64,000 nt of DNA. Origin: Incurvaria masculella. Lineage: Eukaryota > Arthropoda > Insecta > Lepidoptera > Incurvariidae. Made by a program: the position numbers and the translations under genes. Below are positions 34,801-43,277 of this stretch, piece after piece; the first letter of the stretch is position 1, and every line of letters begins with the position of its first letter. Under the pieces are notes generated by a model, which made no database searches, was not told the DNA's origin, and saw only the letters and a program-made list of their open reading frames with translations. Where the stretch lies: contig OX335642.1 in NCBI GenBank assembly GCA_946894095.1, forward strand, positions 30,019,021 through 30,083,020, written 5' to 3'.

Positions 34801-37296
34801 ATGGCCTTCGATATTATTGCTACTTTTATTAGATCTGTTTAATATCGATCGTTTTTTTTATGTTATCCTGCATTTAATGGCTTTGCGAACTAATTATGGA
34901 TGATGCGGATTTATAAAGATTATTTCGCCTGTTTGTGAATGCTTTTTACGGTTAGAAACCCTGGTACATACCAGCCACCTCATTCCGAGAACTGCTTCCG
35001 CTTTTATTACACCTAATGACACTCCTCAACAGCCTATTGCCATTCGGAACACATACGTGGCATGTCGGAACACATAATACCTGTCTTTGAATTTTTGCAC
35101 AGCAACTTCCATTTTTTGAGTTCTGTAAATAGATCAAAGGTAAATAGCAAGAGTCACTACCATACAGCCGTAAGGCCAGGTTAGGAGGTATCGTTCGTCG
35201 TACAAGAACTAATCAGTTGTCAATATTATTTGCATGCATGTATAAATGTAAGTATTTTAAGGCCCTGTAAACTGTTTTATCTACAGGATGGCTGGTAATT
35301 CGATACAAAAATTATGGAAATAACTTTTTAATTCCATAGGCTTTCAGAAACGGTACCAATGTTGTCCACTTTCACACAAGTTCCATATGTTTTTTTATTA
35401 AGTTGTGTTTGCGCTGTCGATTTTACTTTAAGAAAACGGTCTTCATTATGGTGTAAAAACCAGTCGACAATGAAATAACGTTCCCAGGAAGTTACTAACT
35501 AACAACACACAGCAACTGGGTGCCATGGCAGGAACTTGCCATGACGGAATATTGCTCCGCTGCATCGAACTAGATGGAAATACGAAAAACTTTAATTGCC
35601 GCTTCGATCATCTTTCATTCTATGCGATGATAAATTAATTTAAAATATATCTTTTAAAACCAATAGCTTTCTAATAATCAGTGTATTATAGCCTAAATTT
35701 GTTTCCAATTGAATTAATTGTGTATTAACTTTTCTATTTTAAATTGAATCATTTCCATGGATTACCTATGTTTGTAATAATGTCGACTTGTTTAATTTTA
35801 TATTAATAAGGAGTATTGAGTACATTTATACCCGGGCGGGATTAAGTACACAGTTTTGCGTGGAATGCGAACAACGGCCAGTCTCAACGGTCGACAAGGA
35901 TCATCCATCCAGAACTCTGCGATCGAGATCCGCGCCCAGAGTTCCTATACCTCGATAGTCTAATGGCAAGGCGTCGTCGCGCCATCCATGTTGGATGAGT
36001 AAGAAACAAGCGTGTTTCTTAGTCATACAATATTTCCTGGGTATTTACGATTCAATTATTGTATGATTAATATTGTTATGTAGCTAATCTATACGTATAA
36101 AATTCCGGTGTGCGTGTGTTCGTAATTATTCTCCCCTTTTTTGATGTGACTGGATACATGGTTGGCTAATACTACAACCACCATCATTATATATGTGATA
36201 TATAAATATCATATGTTTATACATAATATTAAATTAATCAAACATCGAAATTGTCCCTTCCGTTACCGTTGAATTGAATAACAAACATCCAAATTAAACA
36301 AAGTTTTACCTCATTCTAGTTTTTTTACGATAACTATATGTTTTTAAGGAATGTGATGTGTATGTAAAATGAAAACTTTTCATAAGCCAAACCAAAACAA
36401 AATATCTGTGCAATTAATTTTTAAAAAGAAGTTGTGCTAGTTTTAATAAGGATTGTGCTGATATTTAGCAAGTCTTAACCGAAGTAAGCCTTAGATCGTT
36501 TTTTTTAGTCGTATTTTACTTTATATCTTAGTTTTAGTTGTGTGTCTATTGTACTTATCACGTCTTCTACTCACTGCATGTGTAATTGAATAACTTTATG
36601 TCGAAACTTTATTGGTCTAAGGGCCTTTTTCACCTACTGCGGATTAGTTTAATCGTCACATATTAAGGGCCTTTCTTAGCAGCTTGCCATCAATACCTGT
36701 ACAAGATAATTAGCACTTTGTTAATAAAGGCCCTCTAAGTGTCAATTAAAATGAATCAGCACTTGGTGAAAACCAGGCTAATAGTTTTTTGTGTGTGTTT
36801 ACTATTGTTTAGGATAAGACTTTCACAAATAAAATAAAATAAATAAAATGCAAATATGTTTAACTGATCGTTAACCAAGCACACATTATTTAAAGAAAGG
36901 GCCCTGTAAAAAGAACTACTTTAAAAAATAAACTGCAAGGCTGGACCTGAAACATCAAACACTTTTTTTTCTGCCTGAGAATATTTAATATGCGCACTAC
37001 TTGATTTACGTAATATTTTCACAAAATGTAAGATTTTGATACTGATTTCCTATCCATAAGGTACCGCTTTTGATACGAATAAAATTCCAAATGTTTTACC
37101 TTCACAATAACCCGCCTAAACTGATTTTATTACGGAATAACTTTGTATAGTTTACGATCAATTTAAGAAAATGATTACTACTGAGTTTTTAGTTAGCAGT
37201 TCATTATTTAGAAGACAATTATTATTTGGATACTCACCCTAAATCATCACACCTCACAGTGAAAACAGTAAAAAATATCACAAGTAACAAAAACAT
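19816..37296 (-). CDS. Secreted hyaluronidase, glycoside hydrolase family 56 (6 exons, 385 aa)
   Basis: In transcript order the exons are 37296-37238, 29618-29296, 23905-23766, 22592-22417, 21865-21679 and 20088-19816. Every junction is GT-AG, and the phases (2,1,0,2,0) agree. The total is 386 codons including the stop, close to the usual length of insect GH56 enzymes. Exon 1 encodes a signal peptide (MFLLLVIFFTVFTVRC). Exon 2 has AYWNVPTMQC, YGIVQNAQDRFQGE, YDPGKFPALL and GGVPQ. Exon 3 has GVGIIDFESWRPIFRQNFG, with D133 and E135 of the family's catalytic D-x-E pair. Exon 4 has AVWGYYGFPYC and exon 6 has GLMLWGSSND. The family hydrolyses hyaluronan, or chondroitin in some invertebrates; the insect substrate is uncertain. 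QNGSEW in exon 2 offers a glycosylation site. Three extra copies of most of exon 2 and one relic of exon 4 lie in introns. Intron 1 is 7.6 kb and rich in repeats. Confidence 0.88.
20236..20372 (+). repeat. Fragment of the 1587-1807 MITE family
   Basis: It contains CGACGAATGTCATGACCAA, TTTTCAGATTATTTTCAAAA, TTCAAATGTAGATGTTGC and TTAGATAACGATAATGTCGT in the same order as in 1587-1807. It corresponds to the inner part plus the right arm. Confidence 0.6.
20835..21138 (-). repeat. Diverged SINE copy
   Basis: In reverse orientation it contains the body blocks CATCTTTCATTAATTGCGA, ATGGGTTCCAAACCATGAA, CATTCTCAATGATGATTCTC and a degraded B box (GACTTCGAACCTTTATC). Confidence 0.55.
21246..21552 (+). 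repeat. SINE body without head
   Basis: It starts near TTAGATAAGTGCATTTCATT. It includes CTATGGTTCGG, CATCACATTGGATGAAAGA and CATGGCACTTAATTC, and ends GGTATTAGCCATCCATG. Confidence 0.65.
21866..22416 (-). other. Intron 4 of the hyaluronidase gene, with exon relic
   Basis: It begins GTGTGT and ends AACACAG on the minus strand. It contains the exon-4-like relic described separately. A tandem TCAGTATTCAGTATTCAGTA is at about 22291-22310. Confidence 0.65.
22196..22290 (-). pseudogene. Decayed copy of hyaluronidase exon 4
   Basis: On the minus strand this translates to a stretch containing SWGYYGFPYCSNMTP and then a stop. It aligns with RRLRPHAVWGYYGFPYCFNMSP of true exon 4 (22592-22417), which lies about 130 bases upstream in transcript sense. 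Homology covers about 70 bases around the WGYYGFPYC block. Neither end has a usable splice site. It is probably the remnant of an old tandem exon duplication, or of a former neighbouring hyaluronidase gene. Confidence 0.7.
22593..23765 (-). other. Intron 3 of the hyaluronidase gene
   Basis: It begins GTGATT and ends GGCTTCCAG on the minus strand. A SINE body piece lies at 22823-22955 (plus). The remainder is unrecognised. Confidence 0.65.
22823..22955 (+). repeat. SINE body fragment
   Basis: Blocks TTTCGGAATCCACGTAAAGC, CCGTAGGTCGCCC, ACCAGGTGGTAGAG and ATGGTTGAAGCAACCATTAA match the middle of the abundant SINE with many substitutions. Confidence 0.5.
23955..24312 (-). repeat. tRNA-headed SINE, nearly complete
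   Basis: In reverse it includes ACACATCGCATTCCTGGAGG, ATGCCAGGACCTTCCCTTAT, GAGCTGAATGGAATACGCG, CAGCTCGCATTCGTGACGAA, AAAGTGTTGCACG and a B-box remnant near 24272. Confidence 0.7.
24765..25437 (-). repeat. tRNA-headed SINE split by a second SINE
   Basis: The tail and body part (24765-24916) and the head part (25265-25437, with B box complement GATTTGAACCCAGCC and the end GGTACGAGCCGCTCG) belong to one reverse-oriented tRNA-headed SINE. The interval 24917-25262 is an inserted 5S-headed SINE in the same orientation. Confidence 0.7.
24917..25262 (-). repeat. 5S-rRNA-headed SINE, nested insertion
   Basis: It starts (3' end) with TTTTTATGTGACTGGACAAA and carries the shared body. The head at 25140-25255 is 5S-like: the complement of GGATGGGTGACCATTTTC (box C-like) and of CCAGTGGCACGACACC at the outer end. 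A short TACGA/CGATA repeat marks the outer junction. Confidence 0.7.
25765..26058 (+). mobile_element. (ACGG)n element, first of a tandem pair
   Basis: It runs from GTGCGAGTCGGACTCGCAC to GGGTACGGAACCCTAAAAA. It has about six ACGG/ACGC units, TTTTTCTAGCGGCAAAATAAA and TTCATGAGATACAGCCCTG. Confidence 0.8.
26060..26337 (+). mobile_element. (ACGG)n element, second of a tandem pair
   Basis: It abuts the previous copy directly (AAAAACCGGAAAAGTGCGAG). It has GTGCGAGTCAGACTCGCAC at the left end and GGGTACGGAACCCTAAAAAG at the right. The two copies differ at many positions, so this is an insertion next to an older copy and not a recent duplication. Confidence 0.8.
27877..28277 (-). repeat. tRNA-headed SINE, full length, next to a splice donor
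   Basis: It is full length in reverse orientation: tail TTTTTATGCAACCTGACATGG, body, and head near 28215-28277 (complement of GGGGTTCAATTCCTCGCCCC and of CTCGTAGCCTAGTGGCGCGG). It lies about 20 bases inside the intron that starts at the donor of the last exon-2-like copy. On its far side (27828-27872), sequence equivalent to the 45-bp linker of the exon array resumes, showing where it inserted. Confidence 0.8.
28296..29296 (-). repeat. 333-bp tandem array: three extra copies of most of hyaluronidase exon 2
   Basis: Units of exactly 333 bp repeat downstream of true exon 2: copy 2 spans about 29264-28963, copy 3 28931-28630 and copy 4 28598-28296. Each retains an open frame from FLKFFLAYWNAPTMQC to YVPESFRG and a GTAAGT donor (GTACGT in copy 4). 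The native 5' part of exon 2 (SLFVVELPEDQRARPFR) and its acceptor are replaced by intron-derived sequence, so the breakpoint joined intron 2 to the interior of exon 2. Identity among units is about 99%. The only AG before the open frame in each unit is in GGTTCAG, which makes a 42-base gap from the previous donor. Confidence 0.85.
29297..29618 (-). other. Native exon 2 of hyaluronidase, founder of the tandem array
   Basis: The acceptor CGCTTCCAG ends at 29619, the coding part begins with G completing a Gly codon, and the donor GTAAGT starts at 29295. Relative to copies 2-4 it has NVPT instead of NAPT and CTCCAAGGGC instead of CTCGAAGGGC near the 5' end. It is already counted in the gene entry and is listed here because it marks the upstream border of the array. 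Confidence 0.8.
29703..29808 (-). repeat. SINE tail fragment
   Basis: In reverse it reads TTTTTATACGACCTGACATG, GCTAATACCACACAACTACC and ACCGCATTCCCGAAG, then breaks off. It is the 3' 100 bp of the abundant SINE. Confidence 0.7.
30535..30765. mobile_element. Two broken (ACGG)n element ends in opposite orientation
   Basis: The left part 30535-30615 (plus) has ACCGGCCAAATACGAGTCGG and AAGGGTTCCGTACCATCGTA. The right part 30685-30765 (minus) has GGTTCCGTACC, CGTCCGTCCGTCC and CACAG. Between them lie about 70 unrelated bases. It is probably one element rearranged, or two truncated ones. Confidence 0.55.
30766..30915 (+). repeat. Single-arm copy of the large foldback element
   Basis: GGGAAACGTTAGGACC, GCAGTCGCCGTGCAAAATTG, CAATGGACAATG and AACTTCACGACA match the arm of the element at 3705-4985 (about 4025-4165). 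Confidence 0.55.
31472..31832 (+). repeat. tRNA-headed SINE
   Basis: It has the head GAGCGGCTCGTAACCTAGTG, a B box GGGATCAAATCCTCGCC near 31528 and a full body to GAATCC, GCATTGGATGAAAAGATGG and CATGCTACCTAATTCC. It ends at TTGTGTGGTATT. Confidence 0.8.
31833..32245 (+). other. GC-richer segment, possible 3' end of an old retroelement
   Basis: It contains GAGAGGTCCCTTTCGGTCC with CCAGGGACCTCCC (an imperfect stem), and ends with GATAATGAATAAACAATAAA. A similar tail (GATGAATAAACAATACGATA) lies at 58188. There is no open reading frame with a recognisable domain. The assignment is a guess from composition and tail. Confidence 0.3.
32830..33113 (+). mobile_element. Non-autonomous Helitron-like element
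   Basis: It opens with TCACTAGATAGTATAAAAC and AAAGTCGCTTTCTCTGTCCC and contains ACTACGCAACGGATTTTGAT. The 3' end has the hairpin ACCCGAGCGGAGCCGGGT about 8 bases before CTAG at about 33108-33111, followed by T. TC...CTAG ends with a subterminal hairpin are Helitron features. No Rep/helicase is encoded. Confidence 0.75.
33739..33784. repeat. 26-bp tandem, palindromic repeat
   Basis: GCAATATGTATAAACGTATA occurs at 33739 and again at 33765. The junction CGTATACATATTGCAATATG makes it palindromic as well. Its role is unknown. Confidence 0.7.
33928..34025 (+). repeat. SINE 3' end fragment
   Basis: ATGGCACTTAGTTCCGATGT, GTGTTAGGCTAATATCTGAC, CTATCCATGTCCAGTTATAT and poly(A) match the last 90 bases of the 5S-headed SINE variant (GTCCAGT rather than GTCAGGT). 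Confidence 0.6.
34353..34661 (+). mobile_element. Non-autonomous Helitron-like element
   Basis: It starts TCTATACTAATATTATAAAT, followed by GCGAAAGTAACCCTGTC. The 3' end is ACCCGAGCGGGGCCGG, ATGCATCGC, CTAG, then T. The middle includes ATAGAGATAGTCTGGAC and AGGACATAGGCTACC, typical of the abundant lepidopteran Helitrons. It is non-coding. Confidence 0.75.
34662..35511. other. Intron sequence, nothing recognised
   Basis: AT-rich, with no coding exon supported. The frame at 34952-35137 (minus) is short and lacks features. Confidence 0.4.
35512..35983 (-). repeat. 5S-rRNA-headed SINE interrupted by AT-rich insert
   Basis: The body part 35512-35640 has GGTGCCATGGCAGGAACTTG and CGCTTCGATCATCTTTCATT. 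The head part 35829-35983 has CCCGGGCGGGATTAAG and then complements of the 5S boxes (GGATCATCCATCCAGA, GGCGTCGTCGCGCC). Between them, 35641-35828 is unrelated AT-rich DNA that must have been inserted. Confidence 0.6.
36618..36787. mobile_element. Fold-back MITE-like element
   Basis: Left arm GGGCCTTTTTCACCTACTG; right arm CACTTGGTGAAAACCAGGC. A second internal pair is AAGGGCCTTTCTTAGC and AATAAAGGCCCTCTAAG. It is about 165 bp and non-coding. Confidence 0.5.
36890..36962 (-). repeat. Fragment of the second tRNA-like SINE family
   Basis: AAAGAAAGGGCCCTGTAAAA, AGAACTACTTTA and TGCAAGGCTGGACC match 2235-2297. Confidence 0.5.
37238..37296 (-). other. Signal-peptide exon of hyaluronidase
   Basis: The ATG at 37296-37294 is followed by codons for FLLLVIFFTVFTVRCDDL and then GG before the donor GTGAGT. 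The phase-2 end completes a Gly codon with the first base of exon 2, 7.6 kb away. This is the only minus-strand exon I found upstream that offers both a signal peptide and the right phase. It is inferred, without transcript support. Confidence 0.7.
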
Positions 37297-37299
37297 GAT

Positions 37300-37720
37300 T
37301 ATTTTTTCCTCCAAAATTTACACTTTCTTTGTTCTAGTTTATTCGCGTTCCGAATCTCTCATCACATCAACGTAATACGATTGTAAATTCAAAAAAGGAA
37401 TGATTCGAAATAGGAATTATTTTAAAAACAACGAACACCAAATAAAATCCGTGCAATGGCCAAACATTTAGGCGGGAAGTCACACAAGATGTTAGTGTTC
37501 CTTTTCTCTCTCTCACTACCGAATAGAAAGGGACGGAACTTCAATATCACTTGATAACGTTGGACCAACACGTGTTGCTCGCTCGCTCCGGTATCGAACT
37601 GTTTGCTACGCTCACTCCATCAAACGTTAAATACTTTTCCGCTGAAGGAATCGACTTCACACCTTTACTGCTCTAATCTCTTCGATTCCACTTGCACAAT
37701 GCAATATTTTTAACTGGAGT
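37300..37720 (-). promoter_or_regulatory. Probable 5' UTR and promoter region of hyaluronidase
   Basis: Read on the minus strand, a GC-richer stretch (37560-37620: CCGGAGCGAGCGAGCAACACGTGTTGG) precedes the signal-peptide exon by about 300 bases. It contains an E-box (CACGTG). I cannot place the transcription start; a non-coding first exon further upstream is possible. Confidence 0.3.
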
Positions 37721-39541
37721 TAACTAATGTGTGTTCTTTTACCATGCAACTTAATTAAAAACGTTTACTTACTTTAATTTTAAAAAAAATACCGTTACTA
37801 AAAATGTTACATCGAGCATTTCCATAAAATACTATAACCTCTATTATAATAAATAATAAATATTGTGTGCCTTTATATCCATGAAAACTTACTGATAAAT
37901 GCAGGCTTTGAACCCTTTATTTGGCAGATATATTTTTCATCTTTAAATGTATTTTATCGATTTTGATTTTAAAAGTAATTGATAATTTGAAAGGGTAATT
38001 AAAACACCACTTTTGATTTTCGAAATCCTTTTTTCGAAGCCAAAGCGATTTTATATACTATGCTTCGGAATCTTTTCGACAAGAAAATTGCTATGAAAAC
38101 CACTATGCACGCGGTTTTCTTGACTCAGGATTTCCGATTCCGATTACGGAATTCCATAAAAAGACTTGCAGCGCCCACCGGCGTATTTTTCGTAGATGGA
38201 TTCTGCATTTCTCTATATTAATGTAAGAATCATGTAAAATGTGTGCAAATTAATATATTATGATGCAACAATAATAAGCGTCGCAAGGTTATTAAAAAAA
38301 GTATTGATACAATTCAATTAAAACTATTTATTGACTTAAAAAACACACTTAAATACATACAAGCTAAACGCAGCTTATCTAAGTATATGCAAGTAGCCTC
38401 ATCGGCTGAGTATTCAATAATAACTCGTAACCTAGATTAGGTATGCGATAATTTGAGAACATGGAGCTGATAAAACGCGTTTTTATCTTTGAATTAGGCT
38501 GAATAAACACATAACAATATATTAACAAAAGCCTTTATTGATGTTGCAAATAACAAAGCATAAAATAAAACCGACACGTGCCTTGCACATTTTTGAAGAA
38601 TCCTTCCGCGTATTTTGTCTAGATCATAACTCTTCCATAACTAAATTTGCGTCGTATTTAAATATTCTTGGGTAGAACCCATTCCTAACCTTTCGTTGGT
38701 TTTTTTTTAAAAGTGTATTTGAAAATCTTGTATCGGGTGACCCGATACAAGATTTCGTGCCATTTATATGGTTAAGGATCGTCAACGAAAAAAAGACAGC
38801 GTGAGAGCTGACGGTTCGAGTTATTTAAAACCATATTTACAATGTTGTAAAAACTGCTTTCGACGAATGTCCAGACCGAAAACTTTATCTGGTCATTTAA
38901 AAAAAATATTACAACGCTAAAATTGAGATATGGTTCCATAATCTTAAATAAATAATGAAGTAACTTAAAACGATTTTTTTTTACATTATCACATGGTATA
39001 TTTAACCCACTTTTCAATGATATATGTGTAAATATCATATAAGATACAATGAACATGTTTTCAATCTACATGCCTGTGCTTACTCTATCACTTCTAACTT
39101 TGTAATAAAAAAATTGTAAAATATAAGTAATGGCCCAATTTTTTGTGTAAGTTTCCGCAATTTTATCACAAGAAAGGCACCACACCCACAGTTACTTTAC
39201 TTGGAGTAGCAAGGACGACAAAATGTGTAATAGAAATGTTCCTTAGTCATACTATATTTCCTGGGTATTTACTATTCATTTATTTGTTTAATTAATATTG
39301 TTATGCAATGTATCAATGTAATTGACCATATTCTAACTGTGCCAGTTTAAGCCGAACACCACTCTGGTGTAATCAAACCTAACCATCGCTGTTGTTGGTA
39401 TGGTAGGTTTTGTTGTTTTTATGTTCAATACACTGAAAATAAAAACAATTCCTGTAACCCTTTCACTCCCAAGTTCAACATCCATCTCGAACTATCGTAA
39501 TGGTGAAATCAGAGCTTGATGGTACACACTACCCATTAGCC
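37721..39541. other. Intergenic, no gene recognised
   Basis: Very AT-rich. The only marked structure is a 15-bp hairpin at 38723-38755 (stem AAATCTTGTATCGGG, three-base loop). Confidence 0.4.
38723..38755. repeat. Perfect 15-bp hairpin with 3-base loop
   Basis: AAATCTTGTATCGGG at 38723-38737 is followed by TGA and the exact reverse complement at 38741-38755. Related text (AAAATCTTGTA) occurs in the (ACGG)n elements, so it may be a remnant. Confidence 0.7.
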
Positions 39542-39892
39542 TTAAGGTCGGCCCGTAAGCATCAGAAAATTTCGCCTCCCATACAAACGTAGTTTACTAA
39601 TAATCTGAAGACCACTCTTCCAACTTACTTGATATTTGGTATCTAATATTAGGCTACAAATATCTGTGTCTGCATGTCTTTGTTTTTTTCGGTAAAACAA
39701 AGTTCGTATGAAGATTTTCTTTTTGCTTTAATTTCATTCGGTTGGGATTTTTCCAAAAAAACAAAAGCGTGCAGACACAGATATTTGTTACCTGATATTA
39801 GATATTAAATATAAATTTAATTGGAATAGCGGTTTCCAAATGATTAGTAAACTACGTTTGTATGGGGAGCATAGCTTACGGGCCGTTCTTAA
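39542..39892. mobile_element. TTAA-flanked fold-back element
   Basis: It has TTAA at 39542-39545 and 39889-39892. The inverted repeats begin GGTCGGCCCGTAAGC and end GCTTACGGGCCGTTC; longer arms include CATACAAACGTAGTTTACTA and its complement. Inside, AATATCTGTGTCTGCA is mirrored by TGCAGACACAGATATT. A diverged relative may lie at 58920-59110. Confidence 0.75.
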
Positions 39893-40164
39893 GTACCTTG
39901 TCAATATATTACATGATTTTCCTAAAACTGTACTTCAGTGAGAGGATGAAAAATCAATATTGGTTCAATGCAGTCAATAAATATTGCAATTTAGATGCGT
40001 TGTTTGTTGTGGACACTGTACTTTCGGATGGATGTAGGATAAAAAAAAACATACAGACGAATTGGTAACCTCCTCCTTTTTTGAAGTCGGTTAAAAAGTA
40101 GCAAAAGTGCATGGGATCAGACCAATTATAGATACCTACAGCACAAGGCACTGCTTTCCAATCA

Positions 40165-40600
40165 GCCCTCCTAAGCGTAAATGCCAATTTAGGCGAGCAG
40201 TCCGACTAGGGGCTCTGAGTTGTAAGTCTGAGTTCTGAGCCTATAGTCTCAGTTATCACCTAAGTTGGCGTTTACGGCAAACCGATCGACTGGCCTTTTC
40301 AAATGTATGAAGAAATTGAAGGCGCGCGCAGTGGGTGTTAAGCGAACTAACATTTGCGAGTCCGAGTTTGATTTGACAGCTTACTCAACGTTGCCGTAAT
40401 ACGCCGACGTTGCCGTTTACGTCGACTCCGCGTTTTCATACAAATCGAAAGTCCGAGTTTGACTTTGACAGCTCGAAGAAGTAAAACCACAGAATATCTA
40501 GTAAAAACGTGTATGGAGTTTGACGTTTTTACGGAAAACGCCAGTCGATCGGTTTGCCGTAAACGCCAATTTAGGTGACAACTGGGACTACAGGCTCTGA
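40165..40600. mobile_element. Inverted-repeat element with a partial direct copy
   Basis: The arms are CCTAAGTTGGCGTTTACGGC with AAACCGATCGACTGGC (40260-40295) and GCCAGTCGATCGGTTTGCCG with TAAACGCCAATTTAGG (40540-40577). A direct partial copy of the right border (GCCAATTTAGGCGAGCAG and GGGGCTCTGAG) is at 40180-40220. GACTTTGACAGCTC in the middle resembles GATTTGACAGCTT. Confidence 0.55.
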
Positions 40601-41018
40601 ACTTCGGGCGCCATATCGTGGATTAACCCAAGCTGACCTCATAAAAGCTGGGAGAGGCCTTCGATAACCTGCCGGCTGGCATAGTTTTCAGTCTCGTGTA
40701 ATTTCGAAAACCCATGGGCATCTTCGGCGTATGCCATAAGCCTCGCTTAACATTAAAAATATGTGGGTTGGTTCTCTACTTTCCTTACTTAAGATAGTTT
40801 GACGCATATCTGAAAGCGGAAATCAAACCCGGTACTCATGAATCGCAAGCTCTATTTGCTACTAGGCCATTAGGCAACTAACGACTGAAGGCTGGAAAAA
40901 TAATTGCCTTTATCGTTTGGATTGACGCAAGGCACGCTGCGCGCAGACGCGAGAGCATTCGGGATGCTGAAAGAAAGTCAAGAACAATTGGACGCATTTC
41001 GCGGGCATTTAATTTTTA

Positions 41019-41268
41019 GGGTTCCGTACCCAAAAGGTGGCAACGGAACCCTATTACTAAGCATCCGCTGTCCGTCCGTCCGTTCGTGCGTCCGCCAGTC
41101 TGTCTCTCATGAACCGCAATATGTAGGCGGCTGAAATTTTCACAGAGTGTGTATTTATTTTGCCGCTAGGTAAAATTAAAATTAAAGGTGATTTTTTGGT
41201 GGTAAATCTTGTAAGATGATACGGAACCCTTCGTGTGCGAGTCCGACTCGCAATTGGCCGGGTTTTTT
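41019..41268 (-). mobile_element. (ACGG)n element
   Basis: In reverse it runs from TTTTTAGGGTTCCGTACCC, with CCGTCCGTCCGTTCGTGCGT, TCATGAACCGCAATATG and TTTTGCCGCTAGG, to GAACCCTTCGTGTGCGAGTC, GACTCGCA and GGCCGGG. Confidence 0.8.
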
Positions 41269-41779
41269 TTTGAGAGCTTATATATATTGAGAAAACACTG
41301 TTGCGAAGATACAACATACTTTTTAATTTGTACCTGCATAATGTCATGTGCCATTTCAGGTAACTTTTCAGAATTTATTTCTTTCTTTTCTTACTGATGT
41401 TAAACTAAGATTAGGTTAAAATCAGTATCAGGGTTCAACCCACTCTCTTGTCATCTATTAAACATCCTTTTGAGTTTCCCTGATCTAATTTACAAATTCT
41501 TGGGCACCTTGAAATCTATTTACAATGAATTGAAGGATTTATTTTATTGATATCTATCCACACAATGCGGGTCGATGGAGATATTCCTTGAGTGGCGATT
41601 TCTATAGCATTTTTTTTACTGTGTGGGTTCCGGCCCCTCCTCCGTGGTTCCGGCACATGAGAGGACTCAAAGTGGTCCCACTTAATTTCGTCGCGTGCAT
41701 GTCGTAAGAGGCGACTTCGGTTTGACTTCGTTTGTGATTCGGATTCAACGCAAATCTTTAGCTCCCTTTCCTTACGTAC

Positions 41780-42160
41780 TAGGTTGTAAGGCAAGTCCCG
41801 CCCGGGTTGGTACTATCGCAATGAATAAACGATGGTCGAAGCGGCATGTAGATTGTGCGAGGATTTTATGCGACGGACATGGATGGCTAATACCACACCC
41901 ATTACAATGTGATTACCCCAACAAAGCGCATAAGAACCAACCGTCAAGCCGTAGTTATATTAAATGGCTGCATTGAACTGGATGGAAAATTGACTATTTT
42001 CATTGCCACTCAGACCATCGTTCATTCAATGTTATGGTAACGACGCAGGCAGTACCACTTAGTAAGTTTTCCCTCCAGTTCAAAAAGGTAGGTACTGGCA
42101 TGGCACTTGGTTCCGATGTGTTGTTTGTGTGGTAATAATAATTCATATCCAGCTAAATAG
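41780..42160. repeat. Mosaic of SINE fragments
   Basis: Plus-oriented body (GCCCGGGTTGGTACTATCGC, ATGGTCGAAGCGGCA) is followed by minus-oriented tail (GCGACGGACATGGATGGCTA). Minus body (GAACTGGATGGAAAATTGAC) is then followed by plus tail (CTGGCATGGCACTTGG). At least three partial copies appear to be stacked. Confidence 0.5.
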
Positions 42161-42202
42161 AATAAACACGTACATAACCTGCGTAGCACACGAAGCCAGA
42201 GG

Positions 42203-42480
42203 AACGGCTAGTAGCCTAGTGGCGCGGGGACTTGCCTTGCATACCAGAGTTCTGGGTTCAAATCGTTGCCTCGTTCATGCACCACTTTCTTTCTCTTTCT
42301 GAATTGGATAAAGTGCATTTCGTTACGAAATACGAGCTACTCCGTGGTTCGGAATCCATGTAAAACTGAAGGTCCCCTTCCCCTACTAGGTGGTAAGGTT
42401 CAAGCCCGCTCGGGTTGGTACCATCGCATTGAACGAAAAGAAGGTCGAACCTGCAGTAAAGAAATGTCCGTGTTTTCCAT
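42203..42480 (+). repeat. tRNA-headed SINE joined to a LINE tail
   Basis: Head GGCTAGTAGCCTAGTGGCGC; B box GGGTTCAAATCGTTGCC. The body runs to TGTCCGTGTTTTCCA, where the SINE stops and the sequence continues directly with the 3' end of the CR1-like LINE (42481-42552). Confidence 0.75.
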
Positions 42481-42552
42481 TTTGCCTTTGCATACTATTT
42501 AATAATAGTTGTAAGCAATAAAGAATATTTTCATTTCATTTTCATTTCATGT
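42481..42552 (+). mobile_element. 5'-truncated copy of the window's CR1-like LINE
   Basis: GCCTTTGCATACTATTTAAT, then AGTTGTAAGCAATAAAGAAT, then TTTTCATTTC units match the last 70 bases of the LINE at 48364-53285 (read from its minus strand), including the TTTCA tail. Confidence 0.8.
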
Positions 42553-42727
42553 ATTTTGCCAAGTCATCGGAAACAAACAAAGGGCCGAAAATAGAAGGTT
42601 TCATTACTCAGACATCTAATCTTTATTTATCAGGGCAATTTCTTATCAATTTAATAATTTTCCGTGCAAAACAATTCTGTGCTCAAGGCATGCAGGGGAG
42701 ACAATTCGGGATACAAATTGTTATAAT

Positions 42728-43028
42728 GTAACTGGACATGGATGATTACGGCTACATTGAACTGGATGGAAACACGGACAATTTTTCATTGCTGCTTCGA
42801 CATTCTTTTCGTCCAATGCGATGGTGCCAACCCGGGCGGGCCCCCTGCCACCTAGTAGGGGAAGGAGACTTTTTTACATAGACTCCGAACCACTGATCAG
42901 CTCGCATTCGTGACGAAATGCACCTTATCCAACTCAGAAGGAGAAAGAAAGTGGTGCTTGAACGAGGCGAGGATTTGAACCCAGACCTCTTGTATGCAAG
43001 GCAAGTCCCTGTCCCGCACGAGCCGCTC
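42728..43028 (-). repeat. tRNA-headed SINE
   Basis: Reverse copy: tail AACTGGACATGGATGATTAC, body, CAGCTCGCATTCGTGACGAA, complement of the B box GATTTGAACCCAGACC and end CGAGCCGCTC. A deletion removed about 90 bases between tail and body. Confidence 0.75.
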
Positions 43029-43277
43029 AGTACTTAGATCTATGGAACGTCCTATCATTTTCCACTGTGTGCTACCAATAAGAAGTCATATTCGCTAAAT
43101 ACATTAAAGAAGAGAAAGAGAGTTTTGTTTACGGTTTCTTCGAAGCCGTGCGTGCGTTGGCGAGATGTTTCATCAGACAAAATAAATCATGCACAGAATT
43201 GACAGGTGTCGACATTAAAATGGTATGAGTTGAATTGTGTTGAATTTGGGTGTCTATTATACTTATTGACAATCATC

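Larger units (their letters stand above)
29619..37237 (-). other. Intron 1 of the hyaluronidase gene (7.6 kb)
   Basis: It begins GTGAGT after the signal-peptide exon and ends GCTTCCAG before exon 2. It is filled with SINEs, two Helitron-like elements, (ACGG)n fragments and inverted-repeat elements, each listed separately. No internal coding exon is recognised. Confidence 0.75.
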
